Shown: one piece after another, positions 48,532-61,052 of the stretch
Layout: each line of letters starts with the position of its first letter
How positions within the stretch are numbered: position 1 is the first letter of the stretch
Assembly: GCF_009727055.1 (NCBI RefSeq)
Contig: NC_052353.1
Coordinates: forward strand, 60,869,371 to 60,933,370
From: Benincasa hispida
Taxonomy: Eukaryota > Streptophyta > Magnoliopsida > Cucurbitales > Cucurbitaceae
Reading direction: 5' to 3'
DNA: 64,000 bases
Translations under genes and position numbers: made by a program
Notes under the pieces: generated by a model
The model's database searches: none
What the model saw: the letters and a program-made list of their open reading frames with translations, nothing else
What the model was told of the DNA's origin: nothing

Positions 48532-48797
48532 GCGGTGATAACATGTAGAAATAAGAGTTATTTATGCTATTTTATTTAGATATTGCGACAAAAAGAGAGG
48601 AAAGTTGCGTCGATAGTATAAGAATTGGCTGAGAAATATGAAAATTATGAAATTTCGTAAACGCATCCACTAACACAATTGCGATGGCGAAATAGAATGT
48701 TTCAGTCTCTGTTTTGCAAGAAATAGGTCACCGCATGCGTTAATGACTCGAAGACAAAATGTACAACGCATCTACATTGCATGCGCCCATCATGCAG
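48532..48797 (+). mobile_element. family A LTR 5' fragment inside R7
   Basis: TGATAACATGTAGAAATAAG followed by about 260 bp similar to the first part of family A LTRs (GTCACCGCATGCG, CATTGCATGCGCCCATCA). R7 internal sequence resumes at GCAATAATTCT. No 3' LTR end and no TSD, so it is a truncated remnant. Confidence 0.55.
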
Positions 48798-50635
48798 CAA
48801 TAATTCTTGTTAGAACGCATTTACAACGGAAGAATTCTCTCCATCATTCAATGCATGGCTTTGATCGCATGAATTCTAAAGCATGGTCGCAAGTGTTATT
48901 CTACTCGAAGGTTATTTTCTTGTTTTCTTGTACGCATTATGCTTTTGAAATTTTCTTTTGTCCACTTGCCTACCTTTGTGTCGCATCTATGATGGTACGT
49001 ATAATTCACTACATCCGCTAACTAAAAATCGCAAGGCTCACCTCACTTTTAATAGCTTCTTCAAGGTTTGATAGTTGATAACGGGCAGAAATGCACGTTA
49101 TTACAACGCAAAGATAGAAAACAATGAAGGATTGCAATGGTAAAAATATATAAAATTGCGTCCAAAAGCATCAAGTTTATAACATTGCGATCGCATGCAT
49201 CCATCGCATTAAAAACAACTAACTTATGTATTTTATGCAGAAAATACGTTGGCATAAGGTGGAATTGCGATCAAAAGAAATTAACGTCTGAGCGCATTAA
49301 GAGATTGCGACCGTAAGGCTATGCGATCATTTGCGTTCGTGAAAATCTGCTCAAGAAGGTGGCCATGTACAGCCGACGCATCAAGGTGAAAACTTAATAA
49401 ATCATGATGGGACAAAAAGCTGATGACAGTCGATTCCGAATTAAGGTGACAAGCCATTAACGACACTATAGCAAGTACACTTAACTTTTCGGTGACAATT
49501 ATTTAGTGCATCAGATAGAGAACTAATAACATCCCATCAGTGCAATCATTTGAGAGAAAAAGCTCTTCACCCTGAAGCTCTATAAATACCGAAGGCCACC
49601 TTCATTGAAGGAGTTCGGTTTTTCATTCCAGCTGAGCCATATAAAATATAGTTAGCCTTGGTTCACAGTTTCCTCATACTTAGAAGGCGGAAGCAAGGGA
49701 AGGGATAAGACGCCAGAAGATCATTCTGATCAGCTTGGGAAAGTGCTAGGGGGCGTGGAAAACAGAGAGAGGGTCGACTCTTTCGAAAGCAAGAATATCT
49801 TTTGAGCAGAGTAGAGAAGAACAGTGTAAAAGCCTTGGGAAGTAAGAAATTGCTACCAGGCTCTTTATCTCTATTTCACATTGTCATTTTGTATTTCGAT
49901 TTCATATATAGAATGGAACTTGCATTTCTACATCTGTTCACTCCATGTACAATAAACATGAGTAACTAAACGTTCGAATGGGTTGAGAAGTACTTAGCAA
50001 ACATGACCTAGGATTTTCATTGCATGTGATTATCTTGTCTTATGTTGCGCCCATTACCCCTTTAGAGCTACTTGAGAGAGAGTCTAAAGAAAGACCCTAA
50101 GACTTGAGAGAGTTAGGATAGAATCTAGACTTGAGAAAGCAAGATCAGATTTGCATAAGTAAGAGATAGAGACTTAGAGATAAGTTCTGTTTGCCAACAT
50201 CCATCGCATGCACCCTAGAATTAGGTTATGGTAGTATGTGGTCACCTTGTGTATGTGCATGCCATTCATCATCACATAGATAAGAATAGAGGCTTAGACG
50301 TAATTCTATAGACATCATCGCATACATCGCATGCGTTCTAAAACTAGAAGCCACAACATTTGCATTGAGAGATGACTTGCTGTTGTATGTATGTAGCATG
50401 ATCGCATAACATGAACGCAATCTTAGGAAGTGTTAGCTAAACCCTTTCTCAACCTGTTCCCTTGCATACTCATTGTACTTTCGTATTATTAACTCTTTTC
50501 TCAAATCCGCCGCATAGACTTTATACTTTAAACAACATATCAACCAATGCATGGATTCATTTGTAACCGTAAAGCAATCGATTACCATCGCATACTGTTT
50601 CCTTAGTCCCTGTGTTCGACCCTGAGCTTACCAGG

Positions 50636-53600
50636 TGATGACAGGAATTTCGGAGTCAATTTTACTCGATAACCAAACTCCCTTGGACGCGTTATGCGAT
50701 GCATGTTCCTAAAATATGCGTTGATAGTCATGCGTCGATGGTCATGCGTTGAAATGAAAAATGCGTTAACGAATGTATATGATGACTATGCATCCTGCCT
50801 CAAGTTTTCTTGCGTTCACGCCAAGTATAACATGAACGCAAGTTTCTTGGGTAATCCGAGGTCGAACACAGGGACTTATATATGTTGCGGTGATGTGCAT
50901 GCGGCGGTTTAAATAAAAGAATGGAGGGGATGTTGCTAAGTTAATCCTACTCTTACTCCTATCTAACAGACAATGCAATGAGAATATGCAAGAAAGGTAG
51001 AGATTTGACAAACCTTGACATGAAATAAATGTATGGGAAAATAGATAAAATACGGAGATATTTTCATTGTAACCCTTAAGAGTGACTGCGAGGGCAACCC
51101 TAGTCAATGCAAGCCAATGCGCTCATGCTACACTCATGCACGACAAGCCATTTTCCAATGGAAAATGCGGTGCTTCTAAGTCTAGGACGTATGTGTTAAA
51201 TGCAAAGTGTCCATATCTTATTCCTAAGTCTCTACTCTTTTCCTATGCGATGATGAAAAATGCACACAACGTTGCGATGGCCGCACTCAATCGTATCCTA
51301 TCTCTAGGATGCATGCGATGGGTTAATAGCAAACAAGCTTATTCCTAAGCTCCTATCTCTTGTATTATGTGTTCTAATTTGACTCTCCCAAGCCTAGATT
51401 CTGACTCGACCTTCCCAAGCCTGGATTCTGTCCTTAGACTACTCTCTCTAGTATCCCTAATGAACGAATGAAGCATACATACTACAAGACAATCACATGA
51501 ACTTTGTTGATGCAAGGTTGTTACTATCCCTAGTGAACAATGCATACATTGCTTAATGCATCCAACACTTACCCTACCGGGCAGTTGATTGTTGTTGACT
51601 TTACTCATAGACAAGAAATGCGTTAGCCCATAGACAGGCGTTACAACAGCTTCTAACTAAACAAATAAGGTTACTTACACACTCATGTAACGCACACCTC
51701 TCGGTGGGTTGCTGCATACTTCATATCCCTAATTGTGAAACCCGAATTTCCATTTTTCCTACTTAAGCAGGTGATTAAGGGATTAACTAGGAGAAAGTTA
51801 AATCCTATGTTAAAGAAAAAGGAAATTTCTAAGTGTTGAATAGATTTTCCTAGGGTAGCTTTGAGTTAAGCATAAATCCCTAAAAATTGACTAAGTGTTG
51901 GACTAGGCATTACTATGTGAGTAGCTTTGAGTTAAGCTTAAATCCCTGAAAATTAACTAAATGTTGGACTAGGCATTGCTATGTATTGGCCACAAGATCT
52001 TGGAAAGAGTACTTGGGCGGAGGGAAAATTTGGAAATTTGGCTAAGTATAGAAAGTTGTGTTGATGTATTGGAAGGGACTAATAATTGGAAGAAGTTGTG
52101 TTGATGCATTGGAAGGGTTGTTGGTGATGGCATGCGGCTGAAGGAAGGAAAATGGAAGTGATGCGTTGAACATCCAAGAGTTTGTGGACGCATATGAAGG
52201 ATGAACTCATGGAGGATGTCATTTGGACATGTGGCTTGTTAGGCAGAATTTTTAAGCCTTAAGTAAAAGAGGTGGCAACATAAGAAGACATACAAATTTA
52301 AGGCCATGCGTTGGTGAAAGGAGAGGAAGACACATTGGGTTGTGCTGATGCAAAGATTGCATTGATGGTGTAAGGAAGAGACACTTGGTCATGCGGTCAA
52401 GTAGGAGGTGTCGCCATGGAGCAATCTTGGACGCCTATAAATAGAACCAAAGACTTCATTCTTCAGATCACAACTCAAAATACATTTAAGAAGAGTGGGA
52501 AAGTTGAGTAAACCTCGCGTTAGAACAAAATCCATGCGTTGGACATAGAAGTTCAAAGAGGACGCATTGGACAGTGAAGTCTGGAAAGTAGCATCAAATT
52601 GGAATGAGGAGTTCTCCCAAATACTCGTGCATTTGATGTTATTTCAAAGCCATCAAAAATCTAAAAGAGTCTAGTTTTCATGTGGGGCTGCCGGAGAAGA
52701 AGCTCCAAGGAATCAGGCTGGAGAATGAGGAAAAGACAGAACGGTCGAGCTGTTAGGTAAGCTGGGCCAGTCTTAATATTTTGATGATTTCGGACAAACA
52801 ACAAGAAGTTATGAGCTAAGATTTTATGGTAAGCTTCCTGAGACATTTTAGAACATGTTTGCAGAAGGAAGTATCTTAAAATAAGGTTTGGAACTATGAG
52901 TAATCTAAGTTGATATTTGAATCTGGAATTTAGGATTCAAAAGGGAAACCAAAGAAACCTAAGGAACTTTGGAAGGGAAAGTTCCTAACCAACCAAGGTG
53001 AGTGGTTATTGTGTGTTGTATTGTTGATATGAATTCTATATACAGTTAAATATATATAGGGGATAATGTTAAATTGGCATGATCAGGGATATGTGTTTAT
53101 TTGATTACAGTTAGCATGCTTGAAAAGGTACTTGGCGGGAAAATATAGTTGGCTTCGGTCGATGGGAAATATAGTCAAGTTACCTAAGCATAGCTAGTGG
53201 AAAAATAGTCGATGTGCACATTGGCGGGATAATAGGGTACAGGGAAAGTTTCCACAGGAATTGTTGTTGTCTTAGTATATGTGTGAAAGTACTGGGGATG
53301 TTTATATTATGTGATAACCCGCGGTCAAGCTGGGGTTGGTTGTTTTAACCAGCGGTCGAGCTGGGGATTGTCCAGTGGTTGGGCTGGAAAATAATAATGA
53401 ACTTGTGGTAATGTTCTTGTTGACTATGCATTGCTTTCCCAAAAATATATTTCTATTGACAAAGTTATTTATTTATCTATAGGGCACCCTCACTGGGCTT
53501 TATAGCTCATGTTTTCCCATATTTTATATTTTACACCCCCCCCAGGTAGTAGAAAGTGAGGAGTTCCAGGGTGCTGCTAAGGTCAAGGTCTGCCACACGC

Positions 53601-54897
53601 CACAATTACACTTTCCGGGGGTTTTTACAGTTGTTGTTGTAAACTTTGTTGTTAAGTCTTGAGTTGTATAAACGTTCACATTGTTGTATATATAAGATGG
53701 GCCTACTTAATCAGTTGGTTGTTGAATTTTTTCATTGGTATCAGAGTTATTTCCGCAAGAGTTATTAGGCAGTAAGTGTCAACCAAAAGGGTTGATAATG
53801 TGTCATGTTCACGCCCTTTCCCAGGCGCAGAAGTGGTCTGGGGCGGGGTGTGACACTAATGCCACACGACTAAGTATGCAATACCCAAGAAATCTCACTA
53901 AGTATTGCAATGAAAGTAAAGATGCTAAGCAAAGAAGATGAATAGGAGTGAAGGAACAGAGAAGTGCATTGAAAACTATTGTATTAATTCCTTAATTAAA
54001 ATGTCAACAATACAATATAGAAAAAGAAAGGAAAAGAAATGACCGTTGGAAGCAAAGATTTACTCCCAGCGGATGTGCGTCAGGCTACTGGTGGTGCCAT
54101 AGATGGGTGGAGGAGCTGACTCTTTCGAGATCTAGAACCGGTCGAAGGCTCCGGTCGTCACTCGGAATGGAGGAGGAGATGAAGAAACTCTCAGCCATCT
54201 TCTCACGTAGTTTGTCTGGATCACAGGGAAAATCCCCGTATGGAAGGATAATCTCTGGATGATTTGAAGTTATACTCATTGGCTTCTATTTATAGAACTT
54301 GGAATCGCTGACAACATTAATTGGAATGCTCTGATTTTGACATTCGGCGCGTTAGTCCTTTTTGAACCTCTGCAACTAACGACGTGGTAGGATAAATGTC
54401 AACAACAGCTTTGGATTTTTTCGAGGTAGATGCGTTGATGCATTAATTTCTCCTACCTTGCATTGATCCATTAATTTGCGTTGGTTCGCATAGCCGCAAT
54501 CATTCATGGCCGTATTCGCTTAATACCGCAACTCTACATGATGACCGCAATCGCTTGACGAGTGCAACTCCCATGCGATGAATGCATACGGCTGATTACC
54601 ACAACATCCATGCATTGATCGATGCGTTTGCCTTTGCAATGGAGTGTTTCTTGGCATGCGGTCGTCTATGCGGTGGTCCAGTTTCCGTGTTTACGTTCAT
54701 TTCCTGCATTACCTACAAAGATAGAACATTGAACGCATAATTAACGCAAAATAACGGGTTAGTTTAGATTCGACATGCTGATCGACGCAAGTTCATATTC
54801 TCGTTAATTCCTACCATGATCGATGCATATTCTACCTAACAACCTTCATAATTCTAAGTAAAAGGCCTAAGATGACATACATTTCTGCATGTCATCG
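50636..54897 (-). mobile_element. R5: family C solo LTR, minus orientation, carrying R6
   Basis: Without R6 it is 2135 bp. On the minus strand it starts (C/T)GATGACATGCAGAAATG at 54897 and ends AATTCCTGTCATCA at 50636. Perfect TSD CCAGG (50631-50635 and 54898-54902). TATA box (minus) about 54294-54286. The stem-loop at 50809-50842 is the best-paired in the window (CTTGCGTTCA/TGAACGCAAG around TTATACTTGG). It inserted into the R4 5' LTR. Confidence 0.88.
51734..53855 (+). mobile_element. R6: gypsy (Tekay-like) solo LTR or LTR-primer-site remnant
   Basis: TGTGAAACCCGAATTTCC to GGGCGGGGTGTGACA, 2122 bp, with a perfect TSD CTAAT (51729-51733 and 53856-53860). Promoter GGACGCCTATAAATAG at 52430-52445 parallels the R2 promoter. 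An initiator-tRNA-type primer motif TTGGTATCAGAGTTA occurs inside, at 53735-53749. A CCAGCGGTC/TGGGCTGG-type short repeat lies at 53310-53390. It is the innermost layer of the five-level nest. Confidence 0.8.
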
Positions 54898-55016
54898 CCA
54901 GGCAACTCAATAGGATTTATACTTGGATCTTGCTGAGAAAACTTGCATGCACAACGTATATTCTACTATCGCATTCTACACCATTATTTGATCGCATTAA
55001 CCACGCATCAAGTTTT

Positions 55017-55028
55017 TGGCACCATTGC
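55017..55028 (+). promoter_or_regulatory. R4 primer-binding site remnant
   Basis: TGGCACCATTGC after the LTR end and AGTTTT is a decayed version of the tRNA-Asp-complementary TGGCGCCGTTGCCGG; the 3' half has diverged. Confidence 0.65.
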
Positions 55029-55137
55029 TGATGACTACGGCAATACATTGTGCTAACGGTAATTTTTTGATTTTCTTGGTAGACTCTCCTTTTCTGTGCA
55101 CTGCTTTTCCTTAGGTAAGGGAAAAATCGGGCGTCGT

Positions 55138-57242
55138 ATGAGCAAAGGAGAAAATCCTGAGCCCATCTACGACCCAGAGATCGAAAGAACGTTCCAAATA
55201 AGAAGAAGAATCAGCCGCCAACAAAAACAACAACAAGAGAAAGATCCAAACATGGCGGAAGAACCAAAAACTGGAGCACCAAATGTAAATGATATCATGG
55301 AAAATCCCATCCTATTGGCGAACGACCGCAATAGGCCCATCCGGGACTATGCATAACCCAACCTCTATGATTTCTCACCAGGAATCATGAGGTCAGCTCT
55401 TGACGGATCGAGGTTGGAAATTAAATCAGTGATGCTGTAGATGATCCAAACTGCCGGACAGTTTGGTGGTAGGCGTGGCGAGGATCCGCATGCCCACCTC
55501 TGGAGTTTCATGGAGATCTGCAATACGTTTGTGTTCCTAAACATCTCCACTGAGGAGGTTCGATTAACATTGTTCCCATTTTTGTTGTTTGACCAAGCAC
55601 GAAAATGGGCTTATTCTCTCAAACCAAAGGAGATTACATCTTGGGAATAGGTAGTGGAGAAGTTCATGATGAAGTATTTCCCTCCGACAGAGAATGCCAG
55701 AAGGAGGAAGCTGATTACCAATTTTGAACAGGATATGGACGAATCGTTCAGTGATGCCTGGGCGAGGTTTAAGAGGTTGGTAAGAGATTGCCCGTATAAC
55801 GGCTTACCAGATTGTTTACAAATGAAAATTTTCTACCACAGATTGAACCCTGCATCATAGACGGCTGCCAATGTGGCAGCAGCTGATGGTTTGCTCGACA
55901 AAATGTATGACGAGGTAAAAAATATACTTGATCGCATTTCAAAAAATCATGAGGACTGGAGAGAAAGCGATCAACGACTAAGAATTAAAGATAGTGACGC
56001 AAATAATGGGGCCATCGCATCCCTACAAACCCAAATGGACGTGATGATGAATCTAATACAAGGCATCACAATTAATAACACGGGAACACATAAAGGGCAA
56101 GTCAATGTAATCGCTCAAACAACCACGAGTTGTGTCACCTGTGGAGAGGCACACCCGATTGAAGAATGCCCAAGGAATCCGCAGTCAATATACTTCATAA
56201 AGAATAACCCTTTCTTCGATACGTACAACCCCAGGTGGAGAAACTATCCCAATTTCGTGTGGAAAAATCAACAACAAAGCTATCAACCTATGACGCAAAA
56301 GGAAGAGCCACCAGGATTTTTCCCGCGAACAAATGGTCAACTGCAAAATGAAGCTAGTAGTTCGCAAGCACTACAATCTTCATCTTTAAAGAGCTTGCTG
56401 AAGCAGTATATTGAGAAGAATGAATCAGTGCTTCAGAATCAAGTGACATTCATCCAAAATTTTGAAATTCAGATAGGACAGATTGCGGGCGAACTAAAAA
56501 ATATACCGCAAGGAGCATTACCGAGCTCAACCGAGCTCCTTCACAACTTTGGGGGTACAGGAAAGGAACAGTGCCTAGCAGTCTCCTTGCTAAGCGAAAA
56601 AACGACAGTGAAAGTAGGGGATGAACCCATAATGACGAATTCGAATGAGGTGAAGACCAAGAACCCATTGACATATGATGTAGAAGAGCCTGAGAAGATG
56701 AACCCAGTAGTTGCACCCACCTACAAGCCTCTAGAACACGAGATAGAAGAAGTACAACTACCACCATTCCCGCAAAGATTTAAAAAGAAATAGAATGATG
56801 AAGAAAAGATCGCTGCAGTGGCAGTAACGCAAGGGTTACATACTATGGTCCCACAAAAAATGTGCAACCTAGGAAGCTTCACGATACCCTGCTTAATTGG
56901 AGGGATCTACATTGGTCAAGCACTATGCGATCTTAGGGCGAGTATAAACTTAATGTCGCTATCAATCTTCAAACGATTGAATATGGGAAAATTAAGGCCC
57001 ACGACGGAGACTCTTCTGCTTGCGGACAGATCCCGAGGGAGAGTTGAAAGATGCCGCAGTCTCAATTGACAAATTCATCTTACTGGCAGGCTTCATCATT
57101 CTGGACTATAAAGCGAATAAAGATGCACCCATCATATTGGGACAACCATTCCTCTCGATCGATCGCTCTCAAGGAGGAGATCGTAATGAACGTCAATGGG
57201 AAAAAGCTCTGGATTGAGGCAAACGAGATCCCAGAAGACTGA
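55138..57242 (+). pseudogene. R4 gag-protease (Athila-like), broken
   Basis: One frame from ATG 55138: MSKGENPEPIYDPEIERTF, then the gag domain (GEDPHAHLWSFMEICNTF, FDQARKWAYSLKPKEITSW, FMMKYFPPTENARRRK, FSDAWARFKRLVRDCP), the zinc knuckle CVTCGEAHPIEECP near 56130-56172, YNPRWRNYPNF, VTFIQNFEIQIGQIAGELKN, and VQLPPFPQRFKKK. The aspartic protease region follows (SFTIPCLIGGIYIGQALCDL, then RASINLMSLSIFKRL, DAPIILGQPFLSIDRS). In-frame stops are at 55354, 55438, 55648, 55858 and 56791; frameshifts near 57030 and 57170 break the protease. The active-site region reads CDLRASINLM where the family has CDLGASINLM. It ends at 57242 with no RT after it. Confidence 0.88.
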
Positions 57243-58621
57243 AAAAAAAGAGAAAGTTGCCTTGGACGTAAAAAGCTCAGATTGAAATAAGCAGTCCATG
57301 CGTTACTATACGACTCAAACTCATCAGGGACGCAATTCTTTTGGAATATCATTTTTCCTATCAATGATTCATGAACTTTCGTTACCCTTCTTTCATCTGT
57401 TATCGTATATTTGTCTTTTTGCTTCTACAAAAAAAAAAATGGTGCCGCGATCGTGGTAAACGATTTTGCTAACTCTGTCTTTTATTTGTCCCTCTCAATG
57501 TTTTCTTTGCAACGATCATGGTGAACGATTGTGGAGGAGCTACACAAAAGACGCAACTAGTTTATTCCGCCACTGCAATCGAAGAGAGTAGTTCGCCACA
57601 AAGAAGGATGCGTTCACAAATAATGCGGGCGACAGAGCAAATTTGGGGGTTGTATCTTTCCTTGACTTTGTTTATTCCAAATTTTTCTCTATCACATATC
57701 ATTTTAACTTTGATAATTTTATCATCGCATCCTCTTTAGTCGGCGCAATCATTTAATATTGATTAATTTAGTAAGTCACCGCATTGTTTTTTTTGCCAAT
57801 TATGATTTCGATGATGAAACACATGCCTCTATTTTTTCGTATATACTAGAGTCAACTTAATTTTAGGACAATCATCTCATGAAATATTTCTAGAAGTTAG
57901 TGGTCCACCAGCTTTCTTTCAAACTGACTTTTTACCAAATTTTCTAAGAGCATCGCATGACTTCTTTCAATCTTTCAGCAATGAGGACATTGCTGCGTTT
58001 AAATTTGAGGGTGTGGTATTCATTGTCAACCTTGCTATTTTTAGATACTACCAAAAAAAAAAAATCATAACATTGCGAGCGGATCCTACTCGTAGTTAGA
58101 TGTCCGCATGACACACATGGGGGCAAGCTAAAACGAAGGTAGGAATCGTGATTAACGCATAAATAAATGATCACAACTCCACTGCCAAATGAGCATGAGT
58201 TTAGACTGAGAAAGAGCGCCTTGCTTGTAATTTGATGTCCACATGACACACATGGGGGCAAGCCAAAACGAAGGCTAGGTACTCGAATCAGTGCAAGGTC
58301 ATAGAAAATATATATATATATATCTAAAATATGCAAGGATAAAAATCATTTGAAAATACCCTAGTTGAAAAGGTTTTTTTTATATGAATAAATCATGCGA
58401 TGTCCTAGAAACAAGGAAAGTATTTTTGAAGGTTAAACTTGAAGTTCCTAAATTTTAGAAATATTTTAAGAAGAGACCCGAATAAGAATTAAGGAGCTTT
58501 TGATACATAAGATTTGAATAAGGCAACCTTGAGAAATCTAGGGAAGAAGAAGGCGGTCGACTTTCTAGATAAAATCTTTAGCTTACACTTGAGGACAAGC
58601 ATTGTTTTAAATTTGGGGTTG
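57243..58621 (+). other. R4 non-coding 3' internal region
   Basis: No polymerase or integrase similarity. Two CGATCnTGGTnAACGATT words (about 57448 and 57515) repeat, and a TTTAAATTTGAGGGTGTG polypurine-like tract at about 57998 precedes the true one at 58606-58620. The paired motifs lie at 58090-58140 and 58224-58275. Confidence 0.55.
58090..58275 (+). other. paired ~50-nt motifs in R4
   Basis: Both copies have GATGTCCnCATGACACACAT followed by GGGGGCAAGCnAAAACGAAG. They correspond to the R1, R7 and R8 pairs and lie about 130 nt apart. Confidence 0.75.
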
Positions 58622-60293
58622 TGATAACGAGCAGAAATGCACGTTATTACAGCGCAAAGATAGAAAATATTGAAGGATTGCGATGGTAAAAATATATAAA
58701 ATTGCGTCCAAAAGCATTAAGTTTATAACATTGCGATCGCATGCGTCCATCGCATTAAAAACAACTAACTTATGTATTTTGTGCAGAAAATGTGTTGGCA
58801 CAAGGCGGAATTGCGATCCAAAGAAATTAATGTCCGAGCGCATTAAGAGATTGCGACTGCAAGGCTATGCGATCGTTTGTGTTCGCAAAAATCTACTAAA
58901 AAAGATGGCCGCATAGAGTCGGCGCATTAAGGTGAAAACTTAATAAATCATAATGGGACAGAAAGCTGATGACGATCGATTCCGAATTAAGTTGATATGC
59001 CATTAACGACACTGTAGCAAGTACACTCAACTTTTCGGTGACAATTATTCGGTGCATCAGATAGAAAATTAATGACATCCCATCAGTGCAATCATTTGAG
59101 AGAAAAAGCTCTTCACCCTAAAACCCTATAAATACCGAAGGCCACCTTCATTGAAGGAGTTCGGTTTTTCATTCTAGTTGAGCCATATAGTAGATAGTTA
59201 GCCTTTGTTCACAGTTTCCTTATACTTAGAAGGCGGAAGCGAGAGAAGGGAGAAGACGTCGGAAGATCGTTCTGTTCAGCTCGAGAGAGTGCCAGGGAGC
59301 GTGGAAAACAGAGAGAGGGCCGACTCTTGCGAAAGTAAGAATATCTTTTGAGCAGAGTAGAGAAGAACAGTGTAAAAGCCTTGGTAAGCAAGAAATTGCT
59401 ACCAGGCTCTTTATCTCTATTTCACATTGTCATTTTGTATTTTGATTTCATATATAGAATGGAACTTGCATTTCTACATCTGTTCACTCTCTGTACAATA
59501 CGCATGAGTAACTAAACGTTCGAATGGGTTGAGAAGTACTTAGCTAACATGAACTAAGATCTTCAATGCATGTGATCATCTTGTCTTATGTTGTGCCCAT
59601 CACCCTTTTAGAGCTACTCGAGAGAGAGTCTAAAGAAAGACCCTAAGACTTGAGAGAGCTAGGTTAGAATCTAGACTTGAGAATGCAAGATTAGATCTGC
59701 ATAAGCAAGAGATAGAAACTTAGAGATAAGTTCTGTTTTGCCAACATGCATCACATGCATCCTAGAATTAGGTTATGGTAGTATGCGGTCGCCTTGTGTA
59801 TGTGTGTGCCATTCATCATCACATAGACAAGAATAGAGGCTTAGACATAAGTCCTATAGACATCATCGCATACATCGCATGCGTTCTAAATCTAGAAGCC
59901 ACAACATTTGCATTGAGAGATGACTTGCTGTTGTATGTATGTAGCATGATCGCATAACATGAACGCAATCTTAGGAAGTTTTAGCTAAACCCTTTCTCAA
60001 CCCGTTCCCTTGCATGCTCATTGTACTTTCGTATTATTAACTCTTTTCTCAAATCCGCCGCATAGACTTTATACTTTAAACAACATACCAACCAATGCAT
60101 GGATTTATTTGTTACCGCAAAGCAATCAAAAATTACCATTGCATACTGTTTCCTTAGTCCCTGTGTTCGATCCTGGGCTTACCAGGCAACTCAGTAGGAT
60201 TTATACTTCGATCTTGCTGAGAAAACTTGCATGCACAACGCATATTCCACATCGTATTCTACACCATTATTTCATCGCATTAACCACGCATGA
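58622..60293 (+). repeat. R4 3' LTR (family B)
   Basis: 1672 bp. Starts TGATAACGAGCAGAAATGCA after AAATTTGGGGTTG and ends CCACGCATGA. TATA box at 59127. Stem-loop at 60190-60221, preceded by the hairpin CCTGG-GCTTA-CCAGG. Confidence 0.87.
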
Positions 60294-60539
60294 ACAGTCT
60301 AAGTTTTGTTATATGTAAACCTCTGCTCAAACATTTGTTACCGCATTCCTGATGAGTTGTCTTTAGCTTTTCGGCAAGAGCGCTGCTGCTCTCTAAGTTT
60401 GGGGGTGGCAGTGGTCCCAGAAGATGCGTCTATCACATTGCGATGCTATCTAAAAAAAATGGCGAGAATAAAAACTCCACTGTCAGCGCAAAAGGGGAAA
60501 CTGAAGCTGATAAGAGTTAAGTTGTGAAAGGCACTTCCC

Positions 60540-60735
60540 CGTAGTTGGATACTTCGCATGACACCCCTGCAGGTAAGCCAAAACGAAACTAAGTGGCCAT
60601 GATCAATGTATAAGAGCAACTTTTCTCTCTGGCGCAAGCCAAATTAAGCTAAGGCAAGAGTTAAGTTGAATATGGCATGCAACTGAAGTTGGCTGTCCGC
60701 ATGCACCCATGGGGGCAAGCCAAAACGAAGAGCGT
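60540..60735 (+). other. paired ~50-nt motifs in the R7 3' internal region
   Basis: Copy 1 at 60540-60589 (GTAGTTGGATACTTCGCATG then ACACCCCTGCAGGTAAGCC) and copy 2 at about 60681-60730 (GTTGGCTGTCCGCATGCACC then CATGGGGGCAAGCC), followed by GTAACCAGG. Confidence 0.72.
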
Positions 60736-61052
60736 AACCAGGTTCAACGCCGCATTCTAATAATAATTCGCAAAGCTTTGAATTGTTTTAAATAAACGCA
60801 TTGTTAAAAGCTAAAAGCAAAGTTGCTGAAAATGAGAAAAGTTTTTTAGCAGAGGCTTGTCGGATTTAAGCTTAGAAAAGAACTCTTTTAAGAAGTAGCC
60901 GAAGTTGAGGAGAGCGTTGCTGCCAAGGTTAGAGGTATGAGTAAATTATATTCTGAGCGGCTAGTTAGTGCAAAGGAAGCCAGAGGGTGAATTATGAATT
61001 TCTTAAGTATAAGGCATGCTTGAAGATAAGCATGATTCTAAGTTTGGGGGTG

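Larger units (their letters stand above)
49076..55010 (+). repeat. R4 5' LTR (family B), interrupted by R5
   Basis: Pieces 49076-50635 and 54903-55010. Starts TGATAACGGGCAGAAATGCA and ends CCACGCATCA. TATA box TATAAATA at 49581. The stem-loop (CTCAATA, TTATACTTGG, TGCTGAG) survives in the second piece at about 54905-54937. Confidence 0.85.
49076..60293 (+). mobile_element. R4: Athila-like family B retrotransposon with gag-protease only
   Basis: 5' LTR 49076-55010 (interrupted by R5), primer site 55017-55028, gag-protease pseudogene 55138-57242, non-coding 3' region, polypurine tract AAATTTGGGGTTG and 3' LTR 58622-60293. LTR lengths without the insert are 1668 and 1672 bp. TSD ATAGT (49071-49075) and ACAGT (60294-60298). 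RT, RNase H and integrase are missing. It is inserted in the internal region of R7. Confidence 0.85.

Noticed and set aside
53310..53390. GCGGTCGAGCTGGGGTTGG-type direct repeats as a tRNA-like or rRNA sequence
   Set aside because: Only a short local repeat in R6; no cloverleaf or rRNA similarity.
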